A stretch of DNA of 24,686 nt from Heterostelium multicystogenum (GCA_003667245.1 RCNN01000558.1:1-24686), one strand, 5' to 3'; shown: positions 1-8,946, counted from the stretch's first letter. The notes: a model not told the origin generated them from the letters alone. Made by a program: numbers and translations.

Positions 1-95
1 TGCGGATTTCGGAGCACCGTGACCGGCCGTTTCGGTTGATCGTGACCGCTCATTTCGCTAACGCGTGACCGCTCATTTCGGTAGCAACGTGACCG
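1..95. repeat. Left terminal repeat cluster of the IS21 element
   Basis: The octamer CGTGACCG occurs four times in the same orientation at 18-25, 41-48, 64-71 and 88-95, spaced 23, 23 and 24 bp. The first three are followed by a TTTCG block. Regularly spaced repeats at the ends are known in IS21 and are thought to be transposase (IstA) binding sites; that role is inferred here. Confidence 0.8.
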
Positions 96-150
96 ATTCT
101 CCGCCTGTTCCGAAACAGGTGGTCACGGCTTACCGAAATCGCCGGTCACG
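79..150. repeat. Inverted copies and palindrome inside the left IS end
   Basis: The octamer GGTCACG appears in reverse orientation at 121-127 and as CGGTCACG at 143-150. The segment around 79-95 is largely complementary to 121-136, and in the middle CCTGTT and AACAGG pair around a CCGA loop. The left end therefore carries repeats in both orientations and could fold into a long hairpin just before istA. A role in transposase binding or in limiting read-through into istA is possible but not shown. Confidence 0.6.
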
Positions 151-225
151 ACTTAGCGAAAGCCTTCCCCTTCGTTGCGCATGACCTGATGCGCCGCCAT
201 CCTCGACCGATTTCGGGAGAGGAAG

Positions 226-1910
226 ATGGCGGCGCCGCGAGTAGCCATGCGAAACATCAAAGAATGTCTGCGCCTCAAGTTTGAGGCCGGCTTGTCCCAC
301 GAGAAGATTGCCCGTGCCTTGCAGCTGTCCAAGGGCGTGGTTAGCAAGTACATCGCGGCGCGCGGGTGGCCGGGCTGGACTGGCCGGCGCTGGTGGCCAT
401 GGACGAGGCCGCGCTGGCGGCCGCCTTGTTTGCACCGACGTCGACGAACAAGCCGCGCGGTGAGCGAGTGCTGCCCGATGTGCTGAGCATCCACCGCGAG
501 TTGCGACGCAAGGGCGTGACCTTGCAGCTGCTGTGGGAGGAATATCTCGCCGCGCATGCGGGCCAGCCGACCTACCGCTACACCCAGTTCGTCGAGCACT
601 ACCGGCGCTACGCCCAGACGCTCAAACGTTCGATGCGTCAGCTGCACCGTGCGGGCGAGAAGCTATTCATCGACTATGCCGGGCCGACGCTGCCGGTGGT
701 CGACCCGGCCACCGGCGAAGTGCGCCGGGCGCACATCTTCGTCGCCGCCCTGGGCGCCTCGAATTACACCTATGCCTGCGCGACGCCAGGCGAAACCCAG
801 GTGGACTGGCTGACCTCGCTGGGCCAGGCTCTGACCTACTTTGGCGGCGTGCCGGAAATGGTTGTGCCGGACAATCCGCGCGCCCTGGTCGCCCAGCCGG
901 ATCGCTACGAGCCGGGCCTGAACCGGGCCACGCTGGAGTGCGCGCGTCATTACCAGACGGTGATCCTGCCGGCACGGCCACGCAAGCCTCAGGACAAGGC
1001 CAAGGCCGAGGTGGCGGTGCAGGTGGTCGAGCGCTGGATCATGGCGCGGCTGCGCCATCGGCAGTTCTTCAGCCTGCATGCGCTTAACCAGGCCATCGCC
1101 GAGCTGCTGGAGGATCTGAATCGGCGCCCGTTCAAGCGGCTCGATGGCTGCCGGCGCGACTGGTTCGAGCGTCTGGATCGCCCGGCCTTGCGAGCGCTGC
1201 CGGTGCATCCCTACGAGGTCGCCACCTTCAAGCGCTGCAAGGTCAGCATCGACTACCACATCGAGGTCAATGGCAGCTTCTACAGCGTGCCCTCCGCCCT
1301 GGCCCGGCAGAACGTGGACGTGCGACTGACGGCACACACCCTGGAAGTGCTGCATGGCAACCGGCGGGTGGCCAGCCACCTGCTGCTGGGGCGACGCGGC
1401 GCTTACAGTACCCAGCGCGAACACATGCCCGCAGCGCACCAGGCGCATCGTGAGTGGACGCCGCAACGCCTGCTCGACTGGGGCGAGCGGATCGGCCCCT
1501 ACACGCGCCAACTGATCGATCACCAACTGACCCACAAGCCGCACCCGGAGATGGGCTACCGCGCCTGCCTCGGCCTGCTCTCGCTGGCCCGGCGCTATGG
1601 CAATGCACGCCTGGAAGCCGCTGCCGAACGTGCCGTACACCTGCGCGCCTTCACCGGGCGCAGCGTGCGCAACCTGCTCCAGCAAGGCCTGGATCAACAG
1701 CCGCTGCCCCAGCGTGCCGCCGAAACGACCTTACCCGGCGACCACGAGAACGTCCGTGGCGCCGACTACTACCAACCCCCGCAACAGGAGCTGTTCGATG
1801 ATGCCGCAACACACCCTGAATCAACTGCACCAGCTACGCCTGGACGGCATGGCCCGCGCCCTGGAAGAGCAATGGACGCTGCCGGCCAGCCACAGCCTGA
1901 GCTTCGATGA
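226..1910 (+). CDS. istA: IS21-family transposase IstA (one frameshift)
   Basis: Catalytic transposase of the element. The N-terminus (226 to about 365) is a helix-turn-helix segment with the phrase [11 protein letters not shown]. The DDE core follows in the frame of 366: the first Asp is in FIDYAG (codon 672-674), the second in VPDNPR (870-872), and the Glu in AKAEVAV (1008-1010). The two parts are joined by a minus-one shift in the GGG run at about 364-366, most simply a missing G, so the raw sequence reads as two ORFs. The start at 226 follows a GAGAGG ribosome site; ATG 247 is an alternative. The C-terminus runs 113 bp into istB, longer than the short overlap usual in IS21. A missing C in the run 1776-1780 would instead end the gene at a TGA at 1799-1801 that overlaps the istB start. 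Confidence 0.92.
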
Positions 1911-2547
1911 ACGCCTCGGCCTACTGCTCGACCGCGAACTGGCCTGGCGTGACAACCAGCGCCTGGTACGGCTGCGCAAGAAGGCCAAGCTCAAGTACGC
2001 CAACGCCTGCCTGGAAGATCTCGACCGCCGCTCCGGACGCGCCCTGGACGAGCGTCTGATCGCCACCCTGGCCAGTGGCGACTGGATCCGCCAGCAGCAC
2101 AACCTGCTGCTGACCGGCCCGACCGGTGCCGGCAAAACCTGGCTGGCCTGCGCCCTGGGCAACCAGGCCTGCCGCCAGGGCTATAGCACCCTGTACCTGC
2201 GCACCCCGCGCCTGCTGGAACAACTGCGCATCGCTCATGGCGACGGCAGCTTCGGCCGTACCCTGCAACAGCTGGCAAAGGTCGACGTCCTGGTGCTGGA
2301 CGACTGGGCGCTAGCCCCGCTGGAGGAAGGAGCCCGGCATGACCTGCTGGAGGTGATCGACGACCGCGCTGGCAGCCGCTCCACCATCCTGACGAGCCAA
2401 CTGCCCATCGAGCACTGGCACGGCTGGATCAACGACCCGACCCTGGCCGATGCCATCCTCGACCGCCTGGTGCACAACGCCTACCGACTGACGATGAAAG
2501 GCGAGTCGCTGCGCCGAAAAAAAGCCGAGGAACAAGCCGCATCGTGA
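1798..2547 (+). CDS. istB: IS21-family helper ATPase IstB
   Basis: AAA+ ATPase that assembles with IstA and target DNA and promotes transposition. The frame is intact at 249 residues, normal for IstB. It has an N-terminal IstB domain, a Walker A motif GPTGAGKTW (around residue 105) and a Walker B motif VLVLDDWAL (around residue 165), followed by SRSTILTSQ and a C-terminal arginine/lysine-rich tail. The start is the first of two consecutive ATG codons (1798 and 1801), overlapping the 3' end of istA, which suggests translational coupling. It is one of very few undamaged frames in the window. Confidence 0.95.
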   Translation: MMPQHTLNQLHQLRLDGMARALEEQWTLPASHSLSFDERLGLLLDRELAWRDNQRLVRLRKKAKLKYANACLEDLDRRSGRALDERLIATLASGDWIRQQHNLLLTGPTGAGKTWLACALGNQACRQGYSTLYLRTPRLLEQLRIAHGDGSFGRTLQQLAKVDVLVLDDWALAPLEEGARHDLLEVIDDRAGSRSTILTSQLPIEHWHGWINDPTLADAILDRLVHNAYRLTMKGESLRRKKAEEQAAS

Positions 2548-2593
2548 CCGATGCGATTACAATCCAGAACCCGCGCAACCGGGGTGGAAGCAC

Positions 2594-2640
2594 CGGTCAC
2601 GTATTAGCGAAACGCTCGGTCACGTTCACCGAAATCCGCA
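2594..2640. repeat. Right terminal inverted repeat of the IS21 element
   Basis: Two CGGTCACG octamers at 2594-2601 and 2617-2624, spaced 23 bp, each followed by a block related to AGCGAAA or CCGAAA, end in ATCCGCA at 2640. This is the reverse complement of the left end. The boundary is set by the match of the last 12 bases to bases 1-12. Confidence 0.85.
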
Positions 2641-2643
2641 ATA

Positions 2644-3169
2644 ATGAAAAGCTTTAAAACCCTCGTTTGTGTAACTTCGTTTGCTCTGTGCTTTGGCGCG
2701 GCCTCGATGGCTGGCGCTGCAACTATCAGCCCTGCCGGTGCAGCGTTTACCACCGCTGCGGGTGGCACTATCACCGTCAAGTCGCCGTCTTCGTTTGGCG
2801 CCGCTGTGACTTGTAATATCAGCTTCACGGGCGCGGTAAAACGCAGCCGGTACGGGCGCAAGTATCAACAGTGCTGCTGTTTCTGGCTCCAACCCACTTT
2901 GCAACCTGCCTACCATGACCAACCTGCCTTGGGTACTGACTCCGCCGGCCACTGGTATCTCTCCAGGCACCGCGACCAACGTCGGTTACAAAATCGCCGG
3001 TTCTCCACCGGTAATTCCTGCCACCAACTGCGGCCCTACCACCATTGCAATTACGCTGGCCAATACCGCCGGTGGTCTTAGCGTCGGTGCAAGCGGCCAA
3101 TCGCTGGCCGGTGGTTGCACCGTGCAGACCCTGGGTGTCGTAGCACCTGGCATCACTGTTAATCCTTGA
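2644..3169 (+). CDS. PraB-like secreted alkane-oxidation activator protein, copy 1 (one frameshift; IS at its start)
   Basis: Small secreted protein of about 174 residues when read through. An Sec signal peptide (MKSFK, hydrophobic core, cut near AGA-ATISP) leads into a beta-rich Gly/Ala/Thr/Ser domain. Four mature cysteines (VTCNI, PLCNL, TNCGP, GGCTV) could form two disulfides. The family resembles PraB of P. aeruginosa, an extracellular protein induced by and aiding growth on n-alkanes; the match is from recalled pattern, not a search. A plus-one shift at about 2838-2842 (AAAAC) moves the reading to the frame ending at 3169. The IS21 right end is 3 bp upstream of the ATG, so no native ribosome site or promoter remains in view. 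Expression is doubtful unless the element supplies signals. Confidence 0.78.
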
Positions 3170-3212
3170 TAACCGCACTCCGTAAAAAGGGCTGATCACC
3201 CGTGGAAAGGCA

Positions 3213-3232
3213 GGCGCCTCTGAGGAGGCGCT
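3213..3232 (+). terminator. Stem-loop after the first PraB-like gene
   Basis: GCGCCTC (3214-3220) and GAGGCGC (3225-3231) pair exactly around a TGAG loop, 45 bp after the stop at 3169. Only a weak T-rich tail (TTGTT) follows, so it may be an inefficient terminator or a transcript-stabilising hairpin. Confidence 0.5.
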
Positions 3233-3247
3233 TGTTCGATGCAGGTT

Positions 3248-3264
3248 GACGAAATCGGCTGACA
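3248..3264 (+). promoter_or_regulatory. Repeated element GACGAAATCGGCTGACA upstream of the second PraB-like gene
   Basis: This block recurs with one base fewer at 4491-4506, upstream of fadL (GACGAATCGGCTGACA). Both lie 30-55 bp before a start codon. It may be a shared control or leader element; its function is not known to me. Confidence 0.4.
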
Positions 3265-3315
3265 ACATGGCTGTTACCCCTGGCGAATGATCCGCCATGC
3301 AGGTGAGGAGCAACA

Positions 3316-3848
3316 ATGAAAAGTATAAATGTCCTCGTTTGTGCAACTTACCTTGCAATGTTCTTTGGCACGATTTCGGTGGCAAATGGGCGATATTTAC
3401 GCCTGCTGGCGCAACGTTCACCACAAGTTTTGGCAGCACCATCACTCTAAAGACGCCTTCTTCGTTTGGAGCAGCGGTCACTTGTAATGTTCAGTTGAGC
3501 GGCAAAGTACGCCCTGATGGTTCCGCAATAGATATTGGAAATGCTTGGATTTCTGGCTCTAACCCTCTGTGCATGCTTTCTGGGATGTTCAGCGTGCCTG
3601 GGATGTTGATGCCTCCTTTTAGTGTATTTGGATCTAACGGTACTTTGATAAATATCGGATACACCATTACGGGTGCTCCACCAATCATTCCCAACAGTAA
3701 CTGCGGACTTAACACTATTTTCGTGACGCTGGCCAACGCCCCCGGTAATGGAGGTGTAAGTCTCGATGCAAATAATCAGTCGCTTTCAGGCACCTGTACG
3801 ATTGTGTCGTTCAACACCTCATTTCCAGGTATTTCCATTGCGCCTTGA
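3316..3848 (+). CDS. PraB-like secreted protein, copy 2 (one frameshift)
   Basis: Second paralogue, about 177 residues. The start at 3316 is fixed by a GAGGAG ribosome site (3305-3310) and by the signal peptide MKSINVLVC..., which parallels copy 1. A minus-one shift in GGG 3388-3390 (a likely missing G) falls at the signal-peptide cleavage region; the mature part continues to 3848. It shares TPAGATFTTS, KTPSSFGAAVTCN and SGSNPLC blocks with copy 1, and the same four cysteine positions (VTCNV, PLCML, SNCGL, GTCTI). The DNA is clearly AT-richer than the fad genes downstream (22 of 60 bases are G or C in 3601-3660). A role at the cell surface in hydrocarbon or lipid contact is inferred from the PraB family and the neighbouring fadL. 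Confidence 0.8.
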
Positions 3849-3887
3849 TAAAAGTTCTGAGCGCACGGCATTGGTTTCCCATTAAAA

Positions 3888-3907
3888 CAGACCGGCGGAG
3901 CCGTCTG
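3888..3907. terminator. Stem-loop between PraB-like genes 2 and 3
   Basis: CAGAC-c-GGC and GCCGTCTG pair around a GGA loop with one bulged C. Downstream on the plus strand is A-rich; on the minus strand a short T run follows. It could be a weak terminator or a processing hairpin. The bulged C may itself be a base-call error. Confidence 0.3.
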
Positions 3908-3938
3908 ATAAAACAAAAAATGTCTGAGGATTATGACA

Positions 3939-4432
3939 ATGCAAATTCTTACAGCGCGCATTTCCTTGAGCGCACTATTACTGGGATTGGTGTGTGCTTC
4001 ATCCATCGCTACTGCAGCAACATTTACTCAGACAGGCACTGCATTTACTGCCACCGGCTCGATCTCTACAGCCGTAAAGCTTCTGGTATGGACACCTGTT
4101 CCCTGCACCGTCGCGCTCACCGGCCAGGTCGCCGCTGATGGCTCAAGTGCGACTATTACGAGTGCCACTTTCACCGGTAACGCACTGTGCGGGGTTTCGG
4201 CGCCGCTTAATCTGCCCTGGACACTCGTTCCGACGAATGCCAACACCGCAAGCCTTTCCGGTTTGCCGAGAAGTTCTTCTCCGACACTTGCACTACCCCA
4301 AGTACGTTGACCACGCAATGGAGCGCTGCTGATAACACGTTCAGTCTCGTCAGCCCTCATACCGTAAGTGACAGTTGCCGAGTGACGGCATTCAACTTCA
4401 AGCCTTCGCCGGCGCTCACCATCACCCCATGA
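3939..4432 (+). CDS. PraB-related secreted protein, divergent copy 3 (one frameshift)
   Basis: Third and most divergent paralogue, about 164 residues when read through. I chose ATG 3939 because GAGGA at 3926-3930 is then 8 bases away; ATG 3933 would leave only 2. A signal peptide (hydrophobic LSALLLGLVCAS, cut near ATA-ATFTQ) precedes a Thr/Ser/Ala-rich domain. Mature cysteines are at VPCTV, ALCGV, DTCTT and DSCRV, preserving the four-cysteine plan but with little else identical to copies 1 and 2. The raw frame stops at 4310. A minus-one shift near 4266-4270 (CCGAG, a likely missing G) restores a reading that includes KFFSDTC and ends at TGA 4430-4432. Assignment to the PraB family is weaker than for the other two. 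Confidence 0.68.
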
Positions 4433-4493
4433 AATTAATCGTCAGGTCAACAACTGAAGTACGTCCTTGACCAGGCAACCGAAGCAGCGAGAC

Positions 4494-4513
4494 GAATCGG
4501 CTGACACCGATTC
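4494..4513. promoter_or_regulatory. Inverted repeat GAATCGG-N6-CCGATTC before fadL
   Basis: A perfect 7-bp dyad with a 6-bp spacer lies 14 bp before the fadL ribosome site. It overlaps the block shared with the region upstream of PraB-like gene 2. It could be an operator or a leader hairpin; there is no direct evidence for either. Confidence 0.4.
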
Positions 4514-4539
4514 AGTTAAATAACAATAAGGAGTGCCGC

Positions 4540-5987
4540 ATGAATAATAAGAAACAACAGGTGCAGGCTGTATTGGGGCTTGCGCTGCTGGGGGGGCTGA
4601 TGATTGCCGCCCCGGTACAGGCAGGTGGGTTTGCTACTCCTACGTATGGGGCGCAAGGCTGGGGTCGTGCCTTCGGGGGCGGCTCGCTGTTCAAAGATGA
4701 TCCGTCAGCCGCATTTAACAACCCGGCGGCCATGGCGTTTATTGATAAGACTATCGCGCAGCAGACGGTTGACTACGCCCGCGTCAATATCAAATACAAA
4801 GGCAATGCCTCTGACTACAAGGGTGACCCAACGTCATCAACGGTCGTTGATGACGCCGGCAATTATGTTTCAACACCGCGCACGGGTGATGGTGGCGAAG
4901 CCGGTTTCACCGCCTGGTTGCCTACCGGCTTCCTGGTAATACCGTTCAATGACCGATTCAGTTTTGGTCTGAGTCAGGTTGTGCCCCAAGGTATGAAGAG
5001 TACGTGGGATCCTGACTGGAAAAGGTCGCGATTTTTGCTGTCGACACCAAGATCGAAACTGTCGGTCTTACCGGTTCGTTGTCGTTCAAGGTCAATGACC
5101 AGTTTGCTCTCGGTGGTGGCGTCATTGTGCAGCACAGCAGCGGGTTCGTGAGCCAGAACGTCGACTTGCTGGCAGCCGCTGCGGTATCCCCAGGCCTGGG
5201 CCAGTTTGGTATTCCGTACCCTTCCGGGGTAGGGCACGCGCTGATGCGGGTCAAGGTGGACAATACTTCAGTCGGCTGGTTTGCCGGTACCGTATGGAAG
5301 CCAACGCAGCAAGACACTCTGGGCTTGAGCTACCATGCCAAAATCAAGAACAAGATGGATGGCAAGTACGATATTTATGCTGACGCCGGCTCCAGGGGCC
5401 TGATGACAGACATCGTACCGGGCACAGGCACAACCCTGGTCGGGCTGGCTTATCCTGGTCTGCAATTGTTTCCGGACGGTGCCAACGCCTCGACCCAGCT
5501 GGATATCCCGGCCAACGCCGCGATTGATTGGGTGCATGTGTTCAACGACCGCTTTACCTTGGGTGTCAGCGCACTGTGGACGCAATGGTCATCGTTCCAG
5601 GACCTGACGTTGAAATCCAACGGCAGCACCATCGTATCGATCCCCTACAAGTACCGCGACGTCATGATGTACTCGTTGGGTGGCGACTATAAGCTCACGG
5701 ATGACTTCACGTTGCGTGCGGGTGTCGCCTATGACCAGACGCCAACCCGCAATTCTACCCGTGACCCGCGGATCCCTGATGGCGACCGCTACTTCGCCTC
5801 GCTGGGTTTTGGCTACAACATCAAGGCTATTCCTGGTCTTAGCATCGACGGCGCCTATTCCCGGCAGTTTGTGGAAGAGGTCAACCTGAAGACGAAAAAC
5901 GTCGATCGTCTTGGCGCCGCAAGCCTGGATGGCAAGGTTGACAGCAAAGGGGAGGTGGTCAGCCTGTCGGCTACTTACGCGTTCTAA
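4540..5987 (+). CDS. fadL: FadL/TodX-family outer-membrane fatty-acid transporter (one frameshift)
   Basis: Outer-membrane beta-barrel that passes long-chain fatty acids or other hydrophobic molecules into the periplasm. The start at 4540 follows AAGGAG (4528-4533). A signal peptide is cut near VQA-GGFAT. The N-terminal plug carries the family phrase FNNPAAMAF (residues about 64-72). The barrel follows, with repeated amphipathic strands and a C-terminal SATYAF ending in Phe, as expected for barrel insertion. A minus-one shift in the A run 5020-5023 (one A probably missing) splits the raw frame between DPDW and KVAIFAVDTK. Corrected length is about 482 residues, normal for the family. It sits between the PraB-like genes and fadE, which suggests a joint role in lipid or hydrocarbon uptake. 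Confidence 0.9.
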
Positions 5988-6012
5988 TCGCGGCCTTTGG
6001 TAGGCATTGAAT

Positions 6013-6060
6013 AGCCGGTGAAGGAGGGCAGCAAGCGCATCTTGCTGCTCTTCCGGCATT
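6013..6060 (+). terminator. Stem-loop terminator after fadL
   Basis: An inner perfect stem GCAGCAAG/CTTGCTGC (6028-6035 and 6041-6048, loop CGCAT) is extended by an outer GCCGG/CCGGC pairing (6013-6017 and 6053-6057), then ATTT. It starts 26 bp past the fadL stop. It fits an intrinsic terminator with a short T tract, separating fadL from the fadE operon. Confidence 0.5.
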
Positions 6061-6136
6061 TCTCACGTGTTCCCTTTGATCCATCAGGCTGACTTGCTCA
6101 GCCCTTGATTTTTTCGCCCAAGCATTAAATAAAAAT

Positions 6137-6154
6137 TTCAAAACAAAATTTGAA
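6137..6154. promoter_or_regulatory. Inverted repeat TTCAAA-N6-TTTGAA upstream of fadE
   Basis: A perfect 6-bp dyad with a 6-bp spacer sits in an AT-rich patch 96 bp before the fadE start, where a promoter would be expected. It does not match the PsrA/FadR-type motifs I know. It is a candidate operator only. The rest of the 5988-6249 gap holds the fadL terminator and nothing else I can assign. Confidence 0.35.
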
Positions 6155-6249
6155 TTTATCTTTTCAAGTTTGTAGTGTGGCTTTACGTCACAGGTCATTC
6201 CGATCTGCCCGGGCGTTTGCCGTACCCTGAATTGAGTAGAGGTATCCCC

Positions 6250-8787
6250 ATGGTTATCTGGTTATTGGCGGGACTCGCAGCAGCGATCGCCCTGGCGTAT
6301 CGACAAGCCGCTGCCACCCTCTGGCTGGGTGCCGGCCTGGTCTGGCTGGCGGCCGGTTACCTGTTCAACGCAGTCGCCGGTTTCGGCGCCGGCGTGGTGG
6401 CGGTGCTGGTGGTGTTGCCCGCGCTGCTGCTGACGATCAAACCCCTGCGCCGCACCCTGTTGACCAGCAAGGCCCTGGGCCTTTTTCGCGGCATCATGCC
6501 GGCGATGTCCGACACCGAGCGTGCTGCCATCGAGTCCGGCACCGTGTGGTGGGACGCCGAGCTGTTCAGCGGCAAACCGCGCTGGGAACGCCTGCTGCAA
6601 GCCGCACCCGCCAGCCTCAGCGCTGAAGAACAGGCTTTCCTCGACAACGAAGTGGAGACCCTGTGTGACATGTCCAACGACTGGGAAACCACCCAGGTCT
6701 GGCAAGACATGTCCCCCGAAGGCTGGCAGTACACCAAGGATGCCGGCTTCCTCGGCATGATCATTCCCAAGCAGTACGGCGGCAAAGGCTTCTCCCACTA
6801 TGCGCATTCGCAAGTGGTGATGAAGCTCTCGACCCGCTGCTCGGCGGCGGCGATTTCGGTGATGGTACCCAACTCCCTGGGCCCGGCCGAACTGCTGCTG
6901 CATTACGGCACCGACGCCCAGCGCAACTACTACCTGCCACGCCTGGCACGGGGCGAAGACATCCCGTGCTTCGCCCTGACCAGCCCGTATGCCGGCTCCG
7001 ACGCCGGCGCGATTCCAGACCTGGGCATCGTCTGCAAGGGCATGCACGAAGGCGAGGAAGTACTGGGTTTTCGTGTGACCTGGGACAAGCGCTACATCAC
7101 CCTCGGCCCAATCGCCACGGTGCTCGGCCTGGCCTTCCGCGCCGAAGACCCGGACGGTCTGCTCGGCCAGCCGGGCTCCCTGGGCATCACCTGCGCGTTG
7201 ATCCCCACCACCCATCCGGGGTGAACAGCGGCCGGCGTCACTGGCCACTCAACGCGGTATTCCAGAATGGCCCGACCACCGGCAAGGATGTGTTTATCCC
7301 GCTGGAATGGGTGATCGGCGGCCGCGAGCAAGTCGGCAACGGCTGGCGGATGTTGATGGAATGCTTGGCGGCTGGCCGGGCGATTTCCCTGCCGTCGGCC
7401 AACGTCGGCCTGGGCAAGGTGGCTGTGCGCGGCACCACCGCTTATGCGGCGATGCGCAAGCAATTCGGCCTGCCCATCGGCAAGTTCGAAGGCGTGCAGG
7501 CGCCCCTGGCGCGTATGGCCGGGCATTTGTATGCCTGCGACGCGGTGCGCAAGGTCTCGGTGGCGTCACTGGATGCCGGTGAAAAACCCTCGGTGATCTC
7601 GGCCATCGCCAAGTATCACGTTACCGAACGGGCACGCATCATCGTCAACGACGGCATGGACATCGTGGCCGGCAAGGGCATCTGCATGGGCCCCAACAAT
7701 TTCCTCGCCCGGGCCTACCAGCAAAGCCCCATCGCCATCACGGTGGAAGGCGCGAACATCATGACTCGCTGCCTGATCATCTACGGCCAGGGCCTGATTC
7801 CGCTGTCATCCGTATGTGTTCCGCGAGATGGAAGCGGCGCGCAATACGGACCGGCGCAAGGCCCTGGTGGATTTCGACAGCGCAATGTTCGGTCACCTGA
7901 GCTTCGTGCTGGCCAATACCGTGCGTGCCGCAGTGTATTCGCTGACGGGCGGGCGGTTGATTTCCGTGCCGGGCAAGACCGATCCCGCGCTGGCGTCCTA
8001 CTACCGCCAGGCCAATCGGCTGTCGGTGGTGTTGGCGTTGATCTCGGACATTTCCATGGGCGTGCTGGGCGGTGCCCTCAAGCGCAAGGAAAGCATCACC
8101 GGGCGGCTGGGAGACATTCTGTCCCAGCTGTACATCCTGTCCTGCGTGCTCAAGCGTTTTGAGGATGATGGCCGGCCACAGGCAGATTTGCCGCTGGTGC
8201 ATTGGGCGGCCCAGGACGCGTTGCTGCGCGCCCATGAAGCCCTGGCCGAAGTGCTCGACAACTACCCGTCGAAAGCGGCGGCGGCGGTGGTGCGTGGCTT
8301 GACGTTCCCGTTCGGTATTCCACAGCGCAAACCGTCGGATCGCCTGTTGGCGCAAGTGGCGGAACTGGTGCAGGTGCCGGGGGAAACCCGCGACCGCTTG
8401 CTGGGCAATTCCTACATTCCTCGGCCGGAAATCGACAAGCTGGCTTTCGGCGAGCTGGCCTTGCGCCTGTTGCCGCAAGTGGAGCTGATCGAGGCGCGGC
8501 TCAAGGGGGCGATCAAGCAAGGCCTGATCGAGCCAATGCCGATTTCCAGTGCGGCGTTTACTCCGTGGCGAGTCAAGGCGCGGGCGCTGGACCTGATCAG
8601 CGAGGAAGACGACAGCTTGCTCGCGCGCTATGTGGAATATGGCGATCACGCGATCCAGGTGGACGACTTCCCGCAGGACTTCGGTTTGCTGGAAGCCTTG
8701 CAACAGCGCCAGCAGGCGCTGGAACAGGCCGCCAAACCGAGCGCAAGACGCCGCGCCAACCAAGGCGAAAACGCGCCGGTCAACTGA
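6250..8787 (+). CDS. fadE: Membrane-anchored acyl-CoA dehydrogenase, FadE type (two frameshifts)
   Basis: Catalyses the first step of beta-oxidation, acyl-CoA to trans-2-enoyl-CoA, with FAD. The start ATG 6250 follows GAGG. The first ~70 residues hold three hydrophobic segments (about 2-18, 22-40, 45-66), as in E. coli FadE. The dehydrogenase core follows, with PCFALTSPYAGSDAG near residue 240, FQNGPTTGKD near 337 and IYGQG near 515, then the long C-terminal domain specific to FadE. Corrected length is about 845 residues against 814 in E. coli. Frame breaks: minus one in GGGG 7218-7221 (HPG|VNSGRRH) and plus one at CC 7800-7801 (before YVFREMEAARN). It heads the beta-oxidation run and is followed by a REP pair. 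Confidence 0.93.
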
Positions 8788-8811
8788 CTGGAACTGGAGG
8801 AACACGACCCC

Positions 8812-8900
8812 TGTAGGAGCTGGCTTGCCTGCGACAGCGTTGGTTCAGTGCCAGATGTGTTGGCTGACACACCGCAATCGCAGGCAAGCCAGCTCCTACA
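8812..8900. repeat. Paired REP palindrome (REPIN-like), type TGTAGGAGCTGG
   Basis: Bases 8812-8834 and 8878-8900 are perfect 23-bp inverted complements, beginning TGTAGGAGCTGGCTTGCC and separated by 43 bp. This is the layout of Pseudomonas REP doublets (REPINs), which lie outside genes and are mobilised in trans by RAYT transposases. It lies between fadE and the reductase gene and may limit read-through or stabilise the fadE transcript. Confidence 0.88.
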
Positions 8901-8946
8901 AGGATCGGGTTTCCATGGCAACACCGTGTTGTGAGTGAGTTTATCC

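Larger units (their letters stand above)
1..2640 (+). mobile_element. Complete IS21-family insertion sequence (istA-istB)
   Basis: The element runs from base 1 to base 2640. Its two ends are imperfect inverted repeats: the first twelve bases (TGCGGATTTCGG) are matched exactly by the reverse complement of bases 2629-2640. The matching continues with CGTGACCG and TTTCG blocks at similar spacing. Inside are a DDE transposase gene (istA) and an AAA+ helper gene (istB) in the order and orientation standard for IS21. Multiple short repeats at both ends are also an IS21 trait. The window begins exactly at the left end, so the upstream flank and any target duplication cannot be checked. I cannot name the exact IS. 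Confidence 0.93.

Noticed and set aside
18..150. Regular 23-24 bp repeats as a possible CRISPR array
   Set aside because: The repeats are only 8 bp plus a short block, sit at an IS end and recur inverted at the other end; they are transposon terminal repeats.
364..366. Programmed frameshift in istA
   Set aside because: There is no slippery heptamer, and the break resembles dozens of others in non-mobile genes in this window, so a lost base is more likely.
2915..3169. Independent 84-codon gene
   Set aside because: It is the C-terminal half of PraB-like gene 1 after a one-base gain, with no ribosome site and no signal peptide of its own.
8812..8900. REP pair as a small RNA gene or CRISPR fragment
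   Set aside because: The inverted REP-type arms and the repeat of the same core at 14227 fit REP doublets; there is no spacer array and no sign of an RNA promoter.
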